A DNA stretch of 9,849 nucleotides from an uncultured Gammaproteobacteria bacterium (GCA_913049565.1 CAJWZG010000091.1:1-9849); one strand, 5' to 3'. Numbered from the stretch's first letter, positions 1 through 7,035 are shown. Made by a program: numbers and translations. Notes: generated by a model not told the origin, from the sequence alone.

Positions 1-2233
1 CCTGCAGAAATTGCTCGCGCACCTTGGCCATTTCCGATGCTTTCTTTTTGCCCATGGCTCGACGCAAAAGATCTGCCTGCCCGAGGGAAAATCCGGCTAG
101 TACCTGAGCAATCTGCATCACTTGTTCCTGATAGAGCACAACCCCGTACGTGCCCTCCAATACACCATCCAGAGTCGGGTGGGGAAATGAAACTGCTTCT
201 TTGCCATGCTTGCGGTTGATGTAATCATCCACGGCCCCTGACTGCAGTGGTCCGGGGCGAAACAAGGCAACTAAGGCAATGATGTCGTTGATGTTGTCAG
301 GCAACAGGCGGCGAATCAGATCCTTCATGCCACGGCTTTCAAGCTGGAATATACCTGTGGTTTCCGCCTTTCGAAGCATTTCGAATGTCTGTTTATCTCC
401 TAGCGGCAAATCTTCGATGCGCAGCATCTCAGCATCAGATTCACGCTGGGCATTAATACTCTTTACGGCCCAATCGATAATGGTCAGAGTCTTCAGGCCA
501 AGAAAGTCGAATTTAACTAACCCTGCCCGCTCAACATCATCCTTATCGTACTGAGAGACTAAGCCCGAGCCCGCTTCTTCTGTGTAGAGCGGCACGAAGT
601 CTGTCAGTGCCGAAGGCGCAATCACCACGCCGCCAGCATGACGACCAACGTTGCGCACAATACCTTCTAGCTTATAGGCCATATCCATGATTTCCGAGAC
701 TTCGTCGTTCTCATCGACGAAGGTGCGCAGCTCTTCGCTCTCATCCATCGCTTTGTTAAGCGTCATCCCTACTTCAAACGGAATGAGTTTGGAGAGCTTG
801 TCCGCCAAACCGTAGGGCTTGCCCTGAACTCTCGCCACATCTCGCACCACGGCCTTCGCCGCCATCGTGCCAAATGTGATGATTTGGCTTACAGCTTCGA
901 CACCGTACATTTCGCTGACATGGGAAATCACTCGATCTCGCCCTTCCATGCAAAAATCCACGTCAAAATCAGGCATCGAGACACGTTCAGGATTCAAAAA
1001 CCGCTCAAACAGCAGATCGTATTCCAGCGGATCCAAGTCTGTGATGCCCAGTGCATAAGCTACTAGCGAGCCTCCCCCAGAACCTCGCCCGGGACCGACA
1101 GGTATGTCGTTATCCTTCGCCCACGCGATGAACTCCATGACGATCAGAAAATATCCAGCAAAACCCATTTGATTAATCACGTTCAGCTCAAAATCCAGCC
1201 GCTCCTGATAAACCTCGGGGTCTGAGAATGCTTCGCCAAAGGCATGTACCCGGGTTCGAGATAGACGTTCCCGTAAGCCTAGCTCTGACACATGCTTAAG
1301 ATATTGTTCGGGTGTTTGCGCATCCGGAATTGGATAATCGGGCAAAAAATAGGTCCCCAGAGAAACCTGCACGTTGCAGCGCATCGCGATTTCCAGCGAA
1401 TTGGTAATGGCTTGCGGGATATCGGCGAAAAGCACGCTCATTTCGCTAGCAGTACGTAGATATTGCTGAGCACTATGCAGGCGTGGTCGCCGCGGGTCAT
1501 CTAGGGTTCGCCCCTCCGCAATACACACTCTCGTTTCATGGGCTTCGAAATCATCAGCATCCAAGAAACAAACATCATTCGTTGCTACGGCGCCAATGCC
1601 ATACTCTTGAGACGCTTTAACCGCCCAAGTGATAAAAGCTTCCTCACTCGTTCGCCCGGTTCGTGTCAGCTCTAAGTAGTAGCGGTCGGAAAACACGGAC
1701 TGCCACCGCATCAGTGCAGCCCGAGCTTTTTCCGTGTCGCCCTGACAGACGCTTTGCCACAGGTGACCGGAAACGCCGCCAGAGAGGATGATCAATCCCT
1801 GATGCCGCTCAAATAGCTGATTCTCTGTCACTTCCCCGCGACGCTGAGCGGTGGTATAGCTGTTAGAAATAAGGGCCAGCAGATTTTTATAGCCCTCAGA
1901 ATTCTGCGCTAGTGCAACAATTCTGCCAGCGGGACCCTCGTCTTCAGGGCTAATCCAGAGCTCACAGCCAAGAACGGGCTTAACCCCTGCCTCTAAACTG
2001 GTTTCATAGAACTTAACCAATGCGAACAGGTTGTTCCGATCAGTGAGCGCCAAGGCTGGGATCTGTCGAGAAGCCGCCTGAGACACCACATTTTTGACTT
2101 TCAACAGCCCCTCAGCCAACGAAAACTCACTGTGGGTATGCAGGTGTACGAATTGCGCCCCCATCGCCTCGCCTACCGGTTCTTCAGCGGCGCCCCTCAT
2201 CGGTGGGTTTTCAATTTCCCTCGACTCGCTCAT
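1..2233 (-). CDS. dnaE: DNA polymerase III subunit alpha, 5' part (runs off the window)
   Basis: Catalytic subunit of the replicative DNA polymerase III holoenzyme, extending the new strand from dNTPs. 744 codons are visible of about 1,160-1,180 expected; the tau- and beta-binding C-terminal part lies outside. An N-terminal PHP domain (about residues 28-300) is followed by the C-family polymerase core. The core has [16 protein letters not shown], the PDFDVDF motif with catalytic Asp424 and Asp426, and the third Asp in KFDFLGL (Asp576), matching E. coli D401, D403 and D555. The ATG at 2233 overlaps the rnhB stop as ATGA, which favours this start by translational coupling. It gives a 22-residue extension before the usual FVHL; ATGs at 2200 and 2164 are alternatives, the last giving a typical N-terminus. 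The PHP domain has HTH where E. coli has RVH, but TDR in place of TDH, so it is probably not a working metal site. Identity is very secure; the exact start is less so. Confidence 0.97.
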   Translation of the reverse strand, partial: MSESREIENPPMRGAAEEPVGEAMGAQFVHLHTHSEFSLAEGLLKVKNVVSQAASRQIPALALTDRNNLFALVKFYETSLEAGVKPVLGCELWISPEDEGPAGRIVALAQNSEGYKNLLALISNSYTTAQRRGEVTENQLFERHQGLIILSGGVSGHLWQSVCQGDTEKARAALMRWQSVFSDRYYLELTRTGRTSEEAFITWAVKASQEYGIGAVATNDVCFLDADDFEAHETRVCIAEGRTLDDPRRPRLHSAQQYLRTASEMSVLFADIPQAITNSLEIAMRCNVQVSLGTYFLPDYPIPDAQTPEQYLKHVSELGLRERLSRTRVHAFGEAFSDPEVYQERLDFELNVINQMGFAGYFLIVMEFIAWAKDNDIPVGPGRGSGGGSLVAYALGITDLDPLEYDLLFERFLNPERVSMPDFDVDFCMEGRDRVISHVSEMYGVEAVSQIITFGTMAAKAVVRDVARVQGKPYGLADKLSKLIPFEVGMTLNKAMDESEELRTFVDENDEVSEIMDMAYKLEGIVRNVGRHAGGVVIAPSALTDFVPLYTEEAGSGLVSQYDKDDVERAGLVKFDFLGLKTLTIIDWAVKSINAQRESDAEMLRIEDLPLGDKQTFEMLRKAETTGIFQLESRGMKDLIRRLLPDNINDIIALVALFRPGPLQSGAVDDYINRKHGKEAVSFPHPTLDGVLEGTYGVVLYQEQVMQIAQVLAGFSLGQADLLRRAMGKKKASEMAKVREQFLQ

Positions 2234-2841
2234 TCATAATCTCGGGCAATCTGCCGCGCTAACGCTTTTTGCACCGGCGCGTAACTGCGGCGGTGCGCAG
2301 GACAGGGTCCGATTAAGCGTAGTACCTGTCTATGTTTCGTGGTGGGATACCCCTTATGAGATTCAAAGCCGTACTCTGGATATCGCTCTGCCAGCGCCAC
2401 CAACTCAGCATCTCGAGTTACTTTCGCAACAATTGAGGCGGCAGAAATGGCGGGCACCGTTTTGTCTCCCCGCACAATTGCCTCAGTTGATATACCGAAT
2501 TCGGGAACTTTGTTCCCATCCACTAAGATATGACCCGGTACGATGCTGAGCCCCTCGACCGCACGACGCATCGCTAAGTGGCTGGCCTGCAAAACATTCA
2601 GAGCATCGATTTCTTCAACACTAGCCCGACCAACGCTGACGCTTAGGGCACGCTCTTTGATCTCGACTGCCAGCGACTGCCGACGCTTTTCGCTTATCGA
2701 TTTAGAATCGTTCAGGCCTGCGATGGGGGTCGTGGGGTCAAGAATAACAGCGCATGCCAAAACCGGGCCTGCCAATGGGCCTATGCCGACCTCATCGACG
2801 CCTGCTACGTGTTGGGTTGAGTCTGATCCGGCGGGTTGCAT
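2230..2841 (-). CDS. rnhB: Ribonuclease HII (GRG motif changed to GIG)
   Basis: Cuts RNA in RNA:DNA hybrids and starts removal of single ribonucleotides from DNA. With the ATG at 2841 the protein is 203 residues, close to E. coli (about 198). The DEDD metal-binding residues are all present: Asp16 and Glu17 (AGVDEVG), Asp108 (LVDGN) and Asp126 (RGDKTVP), followed by [12 protein letters not shown] and HKGYPT, whose Tyr165 is the conserved substrate-contacting tyrosine. The oddity is residue 20: the family has Gly-Arg-Gly, here Gly-Ile-Gly (codon ATA). Two TTG codons at 2844 and 2847 directly precede the ATG and could be starts; an in-frame stop lies further upstream. No clear Shine-Dalgarno sequence precedes any of the three. 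Its TGA overlaps the dnaE ATG. The rnhB-dnaE adjacency is conserved in Gammaproteobacteria. Confidence 0.96.
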   Translation of the reverse strand: MQPAGSDSTQHVAGVDEVGIGPLAGPVLACAVILDPTTPIAGLNDSKSISEKRRQSLAVEIKERALSVSVGRASVEEIDALNVLQASHLAMRRAVEGLSIVPGHILVDGNKVPEFGISTEAIVRGDKTVPAISAASIVAKVTRDAELVALAERYPEYGFESHKGYPTTKHRQVLRLIGPCPAHRRSYAPVQKALARQIARDYE

Positions 2842-2921
2842 CAACAAGTCATCGGTCGGTGTCGCTGAGTGGAGGCATCACATTACCTTGACCGCCTCGG
2901 CGAGAAAACCTTGAAACGAAA

Positions 2922-4154
2922 TTATGTACGGTTACTCAGTCGTCCAAACTGTTTCAGCAGATCTTTCACACCGAGTGCGGCACCCGCCGATGGACCCAGA
3001 CCAGAGGAGCCTGCCGCAAGCCTTTCGTGCAAATCTGCAAAGGATTGCAGGTATGCGGAGTCTCCTCGGCTGGTATGCAACTCTTGCAGCAAGGCATCGC
3101 TAATGGCCTTGGGCGTTGCAGCACCCTGCACTAGTTCCGGAACTAGCATACGGCCTGCCAGAATATTGGGTACCGCAATGTGGCGTGTGGTTAGCAATGC
3201 ACGGGCAATTAGATATGTCCAGAAGCCTAGCCGATAGGTCACTACCATTGGACGTCTAACGAGCATCGTTTCTAAGGTACTCGTGCCCGATTTCACCAGA
3301 GCCACATCACAAGCGATGAGCGGTTGTCTCGCATCACAAGGGCGCAACTTTAGGTCAAGATCTTTATACGCTCGGCTAATGCGTCCTATTTGCTCTGCAC
3401 GTGCCGCGCTCAGAGCTGGGATAACAGTCTGCAATCGTTGGCCACGCCCATTTAGTGCTTGATTGAGCAACCGAGTTGCCTCGAGCATCGGCTTGAGCAT
3501 TAGGTCAACTTCGCTGCCTCGGCTGCCCGGCAACAGCGCGAGAGTCACCTGGTCTACCTCTAAACCAAGATCCACCCTAGCCTCGCGTCGCGCCTGATCG
3601 CTACCGGCGTCGTCACATATCTGCTCTGCTAGTGGGTGGCCGACAAAGCGAGCATCCACGGAGAGACCCCGGTACATATCCGGTTCGAAGGGAAACAGAC
3701 AAAATAACGCGTCGGCACAGCGCGCTACAGTTTTTGTGCGCCCTCGTCGCCACGCGTAGACGGAAGGGCTCACATAGTGAGCGGTCGCAATACCCTCGCG
3801 CTTCAAACGACCTTCCAGCATGAAGTTGAAAACGTTGAAGTCGATGCCGACAAAAACATCGATTGGCCGGTCAACGAAATAGGCGATGAGTTGGCGATAA
3901 AGCCGGTAGAGGCTCGGCAGTCGAATGATAGGATCACGAAAACCATTAACCGAGAGTGCTTCAAAATCTGCCAGAGACTCCAAGCCTTCGGCTTGCATCA
4001 GCGGCCCTCCGACACCGACGAACTGAATGCTATGTGTTGGCAATTGCTCCTTAAGTGCCGCCATCAAACCCGCACCTAAGATGTCGCCGGAGGGTTCCCC
4101 AGCAACCATGCCAATGACAATCGGGACTTCGGCAATCTCTGTGTTAGATGCCAC
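2922..4154 (-). CDS. lpxB: Lipid-A-disaccharide synthase
   Basis: Peripheral inner-membrane glycosyltransferase (CAZy GT19) joining UDP-2,3-diacylglucosamine and lipid X into the tetra-acyl disaccharide 1-phosphate. Visible motifs, counting from the GTG at 4154, are VAGEPSGDILGAGLM (residues 17-31), VGID with the conserved Asp105 (E. coli Asp98), HYVSPSVYAWR, LLPGSRGSEV (about 207-216), SGTSTLE (289-295) and PNILAGR (329-335). Length is 410 residues against 382 in E. coli, the surplus mostly at the two ends. The reading frame stays open upstream through lpxA, with GTGs at 4160 and 4232. I chose 4154, 16 residues before VAGE, because it leaves a normal N-terminus (Met-Ala-Ser) and only an 11-bp overlap with lpxA; the start is uncertain. 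Oddity: the usual GIDAPDFN reads GIDFNVFN here. Identity is secure. Confidence 0.96.
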   Translation of the reverse strand: MASNTEIAEVPIVIGMVAGEPSGDILGAGLMAALKEQLPTHSIQFVGVGGPLMQAEGLESLADFEALSVNGFRDPIIRLPSLYRLYRQLIAYFVDRPIDVFVGIDFNVFNFMLEGRLKREGIATAHYVSPSVYAWRRGRTKTVARCADALFCLFPFEPDMYRGLSVDARFVGHPLAEQICDDAGSDQARREARVDLGLEVDQVTLALLPGSRGSEVDLMLKPMLEATRLLNQALNGRGQRLQTVIPALSAARAEQIGRISRAYKDLDLKLRPCDARQPLIACDVALVKSGTSTLETMLVRRPMVVTYRLGFWTYLIARALLTTRHIAVPNILAGRMLVPELVQGAATPKAISDALLQELHTSRGDSAYLQSFADLHERLAAGSSGLGPSAGAALGVKDLLKQFGRLSNRT

Positions 4155-4935
4155 GCCCACTGCCGCGAATAATTCCGACGCCTGAGCTTTCAATAGATTG
4201 CGCAAATATTTCCACTTCTGCGTGATCTGCACGTAGCACCTTCATTTCTTGCAGAGCCTGATCGACTTTGAGTCCGCTTCGGTAGACTAACTTATGGGCC
4301 TGCTTTAACGCTTGGCGCGCGTTACTATCAATGTTGCGCCGCTTTATACCTTCTAAGTTCAGGCCTACGGCCCAAGCAGGATTGCCAGCGACCGTCATGT
4401 AGGCAGGCACGTCTTTGGTGACAAGACTCATACCAGCGATATGCGAAAACGCTCCTATTTTGCGGAACTGCGGGATACCTGCATACCCGCCAAAGTTGGC
4501 GAAATCGCCGACTTCAACATGCCCTGCCAACGAGGCGTTGTTCGCCATAATGACATTGTTCCCAACGATGCAATCATGCCCCACATGTACGTAGGCCATC
4601 AGCAAACAGTTGTCGCCAACAACAGTCTTGGCGATCCCGCCTTTAGCCATGCCGCGATGAATCGTGACCCCTTCACGGATAATCGTGCCCTGTCCTATCT
4701 CAAGCACCGAATCCTCACCGGCATAGGCCAGCGCGGGCGTCGCCTCTCCCACGGTTGCGAATTGATAGATGTGCACATTGTTGCCAATTCGACTGGGGCC
4801 TTTGACCACAACATGGGACTGCAAAACCACGCCGTCCCCCAAAACGACCCCGGCGCCTATAACGCAATAAGGACCAACCTGAACATCCTTTCCAAGCTCA
4901 GCCGACGCATCAATAACCGCTGTGGGATGAATCAC
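4144..4935 (-). CDS. lpxA: UDP-N-acetylglucosamine acyltransferase
   Basis: First enzyme of lipid A synthesis: a cytosolic trimer that moves an R-3-hydroxyacyl chain from ACP to the 3-OH of UDP-GlcNAc. 263 residues (E. coli 262), with left-handed beta-helix hexapeptide repeats over about residues 1-185 and a helical C-terminus. The catalytic base is His120 in VGHDC (E. coli His125); His117 and His139 match His122 and His144; Asn193, Glu195 and Arg199 match Asn198, Glu200 and Arg204 (GLNLEGIKRR). Gly168 lines up with Gly173, the E. coli position that allows a 14-carbon chain, whereas Pseudomonas has Met there, so a longer chain is inferred. Two usually conserved residues differ: Ala70 for Lys76 and Pro155 for His160. 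The start is GTG at 4935, overlapping the fabZ stop as GTGA. The 3' end overlaps lpxB. Confidence 0.97.
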   Translation of the reverse strand: MIHPTAVIDASAELGKDVQVGPYCVIGAGVVLGDGVVLQSHVVVKGPSRIGNNVHIYQFATVGEATPALAYAGEDSVLEIGQGTIIREGVTIHRGMAKGGIAKTVVGDNCLLMAYVHVGHDCIVGNNVIMANNASLAGHVEVGDFANFGGYAGIPQFRKIGAFSHIAGMSLVTKDVPAYMTVAGNPAWAVGLNLEGIKRRNIDSNARQALKQAHKLVYRSGLKVDQALQEMKVLRADHAEVEIFAQSIESSGVGIIRGSGRGI

Positions 4936-5378
4936 GTAGACTGCTCAACAATGGTCAGTTCTGCGGTACAAGCCAACTCACCTTCAACAAACGCCGAGCA
5001 CTCAAACTTCATCATGATCTTTCGTTCGGCGATGATTTTGCTGTCTATATCCAGCCTGTCGCCGGGAATGACTTGGCGCCGAAAACGGGCTTTATCTACC
5101 CCCCCAAAAAGGTAATTGGTGCCGTCCGCTGGTCTCGTGCCTCTGCTTTCAAACGCCAAAACGCCGGAAACCTGGGCCATGGCTTCAAGGATCAGCACCC
5201 CAGGTAAAATAGGTTGTCCCGGAAAATGTCCGTTAAACAGCTCCTCATTCGCCGTTACATTCTTGAACCCCTTAATACTCTCGCCTAGGACAATCTCTGT
5301 CACCCTATCGATCAGCAAAAACGGATATCGGTGGGGAAGGTAATCGAACAGTTCGTTAATGTTTTTCACATCACTCAT
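4932..5378 (-). CDS. fabZ: 3-hydroxyacyl-[acyl-carrier-protein] dehydratase FabZ
   Basis: Cytosolic type II fatty-acid synthase enzyme dehydrating 3-hydroxyacyl-ACP to trans-2-enoyl-ACP. It draws on the same 3-hydroxyacyl-ACP that LpxA and LpxD use, so its place between them fits partitioning between phospholipid and lipid A. 148 residues with a single hot-dog fold. The active-site pair is His51 (NGHFPG) and Glu65 (LILEAMAQ), matching E. coli His54 and Glu68; LPHRYPFLLIDRV near the N-terminus and FRRQVIPGD are also typical. The frame is open for 32 more codons upstream inside lpxD. I chose the ATG at 5378 (MSDVKNINEL) because it gives the standard N-terminus, overlaps lpxD by only 8 bp and has a GGAA about 10 bases upstream. 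It ends in a GTGA overlap with lpxA. Confidence 0.97.
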   Translation of the reverse strand: MSDVKNINELFDYLPHRYPFLLIDRVTEIVLGESIKGFKNVTANEELFNGHFPGQPILPGVLILEAMAQVSGVLAFESRGTRPADGTNYLFGGVDKARFRRQVIPGDRLDIDSKIIAERKIMMKFECSAFVEGELACTAELTIVEQST

Positions 5379-6417
5379 CGTTTTTAGTTTCCAGACGTTT
5401 GACCCGCTTGAACAAGTCGCCCAAAGCGTTGAATTTAACCGCGTTGCGCAGCCAAGTGGCATGTTCCGTGGCAATAATCGCTCCCGAATAAATACCGGGC
5501 TTATCGATGGACTGGCTGACAGTGGTCTTTACGCTAATGATCACTCCATCACAGATTTTCACTGGGTTTTTACCGCCAACACCACAGCCTCCAGCCAACA
5601 TGCAGTGTCGACCCACCTCCGTACTGCCCGCCAAACCTACGGCCCCGCATATTAACGAGTGATCCCCGATTTTGCAGTTGTGACCGATCTGCACAAGATT
5701 ATCGATCTTAACGCCGTCGCCAATCAGGGTGTCAGAAATGGCGCCGCAATCAATTGTCGTGCCCGCCCCGATGGAGACATCAGAGCCTATCTGCAAACCA
5801 CCGACTTGCGCGATCCTCTGAAAATGGCCTTTTTCATCAGGCGTGAACCCGAAACCATCTGCTCCCAGCACGACACCCGAGTGGATTACGCAGCGCTCGC
5901 CCAGAGCGACTTTGGGATATATCGTGACGTTTGGGAAAATGGTGCAACTCCCTCCGACCGAGGAGTTTTTGCCTATCGTAGTGTTGGCTTGAACACTGGT
6001 TTTCGCACCAATAGTGACGCCGGCGCCGATTACCACGTTGGCGCCAATATGCACATCATTTCCAAGAACAACTGACTCGTGAATAACCGCGCTGGGGTGA
6101 ATTTCGGGTAAAAGATCAGCGCTCACATCGAACAGCTGTGAAGCACGTGCAAACGCTAAATATGGCTGTTTAACAACCAGACACGGTACCGGACTGTCTT
6201 TCGCGTCGTCGGCCGAAGTAATCACCGCACTGGCCTGGGTGCTAGCCAGAAACGAGCGATAGCTCGCGCCAGATAAGTGACTGACATCCCCAGTCTTAGC
6301 ATCGCCAAGACTACCCAAACCACTGATAACGATCTCACCTAGGTGCTGATCTGAGACAGCAAAAGGGCCGACAATATCAGCCCCTATATGCTGAGCGATC
6401 TGTGCTAGCGAGAACAT
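5371..6417 (-). CDS. lpxD: UDP-3-O-(3-hydroxyacyl)glucosamine N-acyltransferase
   Basis: Third enzyme of lipid A synthesis: N-acylates UDP-3-O-acyl-glucosamine with a second 3-hydroxyacyl chain from ACP. 348 residues (E. coli 341). The N-terminal uridine-binding domain (about 1-100) starts MFSLAQIAQHIGADIVG. A hexapeptide-repeat beta-helix follows (about 105-300), with HSGVVLGADGFGF and the active site DNLVQIGHN, where His246 is the catalytic His239 of E. coli and Asp239 its Asp232. A basic C-terminal helix ends the protein (LFKRVKRLE). After the active site the sequence departs from E. coli: GGKNPVKICD replaces NGHMEICD, losing the His276 equivalent and gaining two residues, and Thr299 stands where the chain-length residue Met290 would be. 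ATG at 6417, 46 bp after skp, with only a weak CGGA ribosome site. Overlaps fabZ by 8 bp. Confidence 0.96.
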   Translation of the reverse strand: MFSLAQIAQHIGADIVGPFAVSDQHLGEIVISGLGSLGDAKTGDVSHLSGASYRSFLASTQASAVITSADDAKDSPVPCLVVKQPYLAFARASQLFDVSADLLPEIHPSAVIHESVVLGNDVHIGANVVIGAGVTIGAKTSVQANTTIGKNSSVGGSCTIFPNVTIYPKVALGERCVIHSGVVLGADGFGFTPDEKGHFQRIAQVGGLQIGSDVSIGAGTTIDCGAISDTLIGDGVKIDNLVQIGHNCKIGDHSLICGAVGLAGSTEVGRHCMLAGGCGVGGKNPVKICDGVIISVKTTVSQSIDKPGIYSGAIIATEHATWLRNAVKFNALGDLFKRVKRLETKNDE

Positions 6418-6432
6418 CGATCAGTCCGATCG
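6418..6432 (-). promoter_or_regulatory. Small hairpin touching the lpxD start codon
   Basis: The 15 bases just before the lpxD ATG read CGATC GGACT GATCG on the minus strand: a perfect five-base-pair stem whose loop carries GGA, the only Shine-Dalgarno-like bases near this start. If formed, it would modulate lpxD translation. The stem is short and it may be chance. Confidence 0.3.
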
Positions 6433-6463
6433 GAGGTACTACTCGTTTGCGTTCGTCTCGATA

Positions 6464-6973
6464 CTAGTCAGCTTCCTGATTCAGCTTCTCGGTTACGCGT
6501 CGCGATATGTCATGTTTAGGATTCGCATACTGCAGTTGGTTAGGAGACAAAATCAGATCGATTTGATCGATCTGAATCAGGTCATTTAGAACCTTTTCGT
6601 ACCTTGGAGCTAGCGCCTGCAAGATCTCCTGACGCTTATCTTGAGCTTGCTTTTGCAATTTTTGGCTACCGAACTGCAGGTCTGCCTGCATGCTTTCTAA
6701 ATCTTTCAAAGCCTTACGTCGCTCAGATTCGCTCATCACCTCGCCGTCTTTTTGCAGTTTGGTTTGTAAAGCCTGCATTTCTTCCGCTTCGGCTCGAAGC
6801 TCTTCCTGCTCTGGCTGCATCTCTTTGTTGGCCGCTTCGGCCAACACCTTCGCTTCATCGCTTTCTAATATGGCGCGCACTGGATCAAGTACAACGATTT
6901 TCATCTCTGCGCTGACAACGGGTGCAGTCAAAGCCAGGCCTACGATGACGGTGCTGAGTGATCTGTAAAACAT
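6464..6973 (-). CDS. skp: Periplasmic chaperone Skp/OmpH
   Basis: Holds unfolded outer-membrane proteins in the periplasm on their way to the Bam complex; the family forms a jellyfish-shaped trimer. 169 residues. Residues 1-22 form a signal peptide (basic Arg4, hydrophobic core, PVVSA then Glu-Met-Lys). The mature part begins with a short beta segment (KIVVLDPVRAIL) and continues as a long charged coiled coil, about residues 45-130, rich in Glu, Lys, Gln and Ala, ending in LSPNQLQYANP, a typical C-terminal stretch of the OmpH family. The ATG at 6973 has a strong Shine-Dalgarno AGGAG six bases upstream, the best in the window. It lies between bamA and lpxD as in E. coli. The fold family and context are convincing even though Skp sequence conservation is low. 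Confidence 0.93.
   Translation of the reverse strand: MFYRSLSTVIVGLALTAPVVSAEMKIVVLDPVRAILESDEAKVLAEAANKEMQPEQEELRAEAEEMQALQTKLQKDGEVMSESERRKALKDLESMQADLQFGSQKLQKQAQDKRQEILQALAPRYEKVLNDLIQIDQIDLILSPNQLQYANPKHDISRRVTEKLNQEAD
6553..6575. repeat. Perfect 9-bp inverted repeat inside skp
   Basis: TCAGATCGA, five bases TTTGA, then TCGATCTGA: a perfect nine-base-pair inverted repeat within the skp coding sequence, over the Ile-Asp-rich stretch IQIDQIDLI. It can form a hairpin in the mRNA. It may simply reflect the repeated Ile-Asp codons ATC GAT. Confidence 0.6.
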
Positions 6974-6979
6974 TTATGT

Positions 6980-6984
6980 CTCCT
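6980..6984 (-). promoter_or_regulatory. Shine-Dalgarno AGGAG of skp
   Basis: AGGAG sits six bases before the skp ATG on the minus strand. It is the only textbook ribosome site in the window and suggests that skp is translated independently of bamA, unlike the overlapping genes downstream. Confidence 0.8.
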
Positions 6985-6995
6985 GAAAATTAAAT

Positions 6996-7009
6996 CCGGC
7001 CAGAGCCGA
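6996..7009 (-). terminator. Weak hairpin between bamA and skp, possible attenuator
   Basis: On the minus strand TCGGC and GCCGG can pair as a five-base stem (one T-G wobble) around a TCTG loop, followed by the AT-rich stretch ATTTAATTTT. The stem is short and the T tract is broken, so it is at best a leaky attenuator or a processing site between bamA and skp. Confidence 0.25.
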
Positions 7010-7035
7010 CCTTCCTATTCTAACCTACAACAGGG

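Noticed and set aside
2094..2549. Plus-strand open frame of 151 codons across the dnaE/rnhB junction
   Set aside because: It is antisense to two well-recognised genes, has no recognisable domain, and is a shadow of their codon use.
2842..2921. Terminator in the lpxB-rnhB gap (CGCCGAGGCG on the minus strand)
   Set aside because: The stem would be four pairs with a two-base loop, which is not feasible, and no T tract follows.
4155..4232. Longer LpxB reading from the GTG at 4232
   Set aside because: It would overlap lpxA by 89 bp and add 26 residues not typical of LpxB; the stretch is explained by lpxA coding.
4441..5115. Plus-strand open frame of 224 codons antisense to lpxA and fabZ
   Set aside because: Long, but opposite two confidently identified genes; no domain recognised and no convincing ribosome site.
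5379..5474. 32-codon upstream extension of FabZ
   Set aside because: The stretch lies wholly within lpxD in another frame and adds residues that FabZ proteins do not have.
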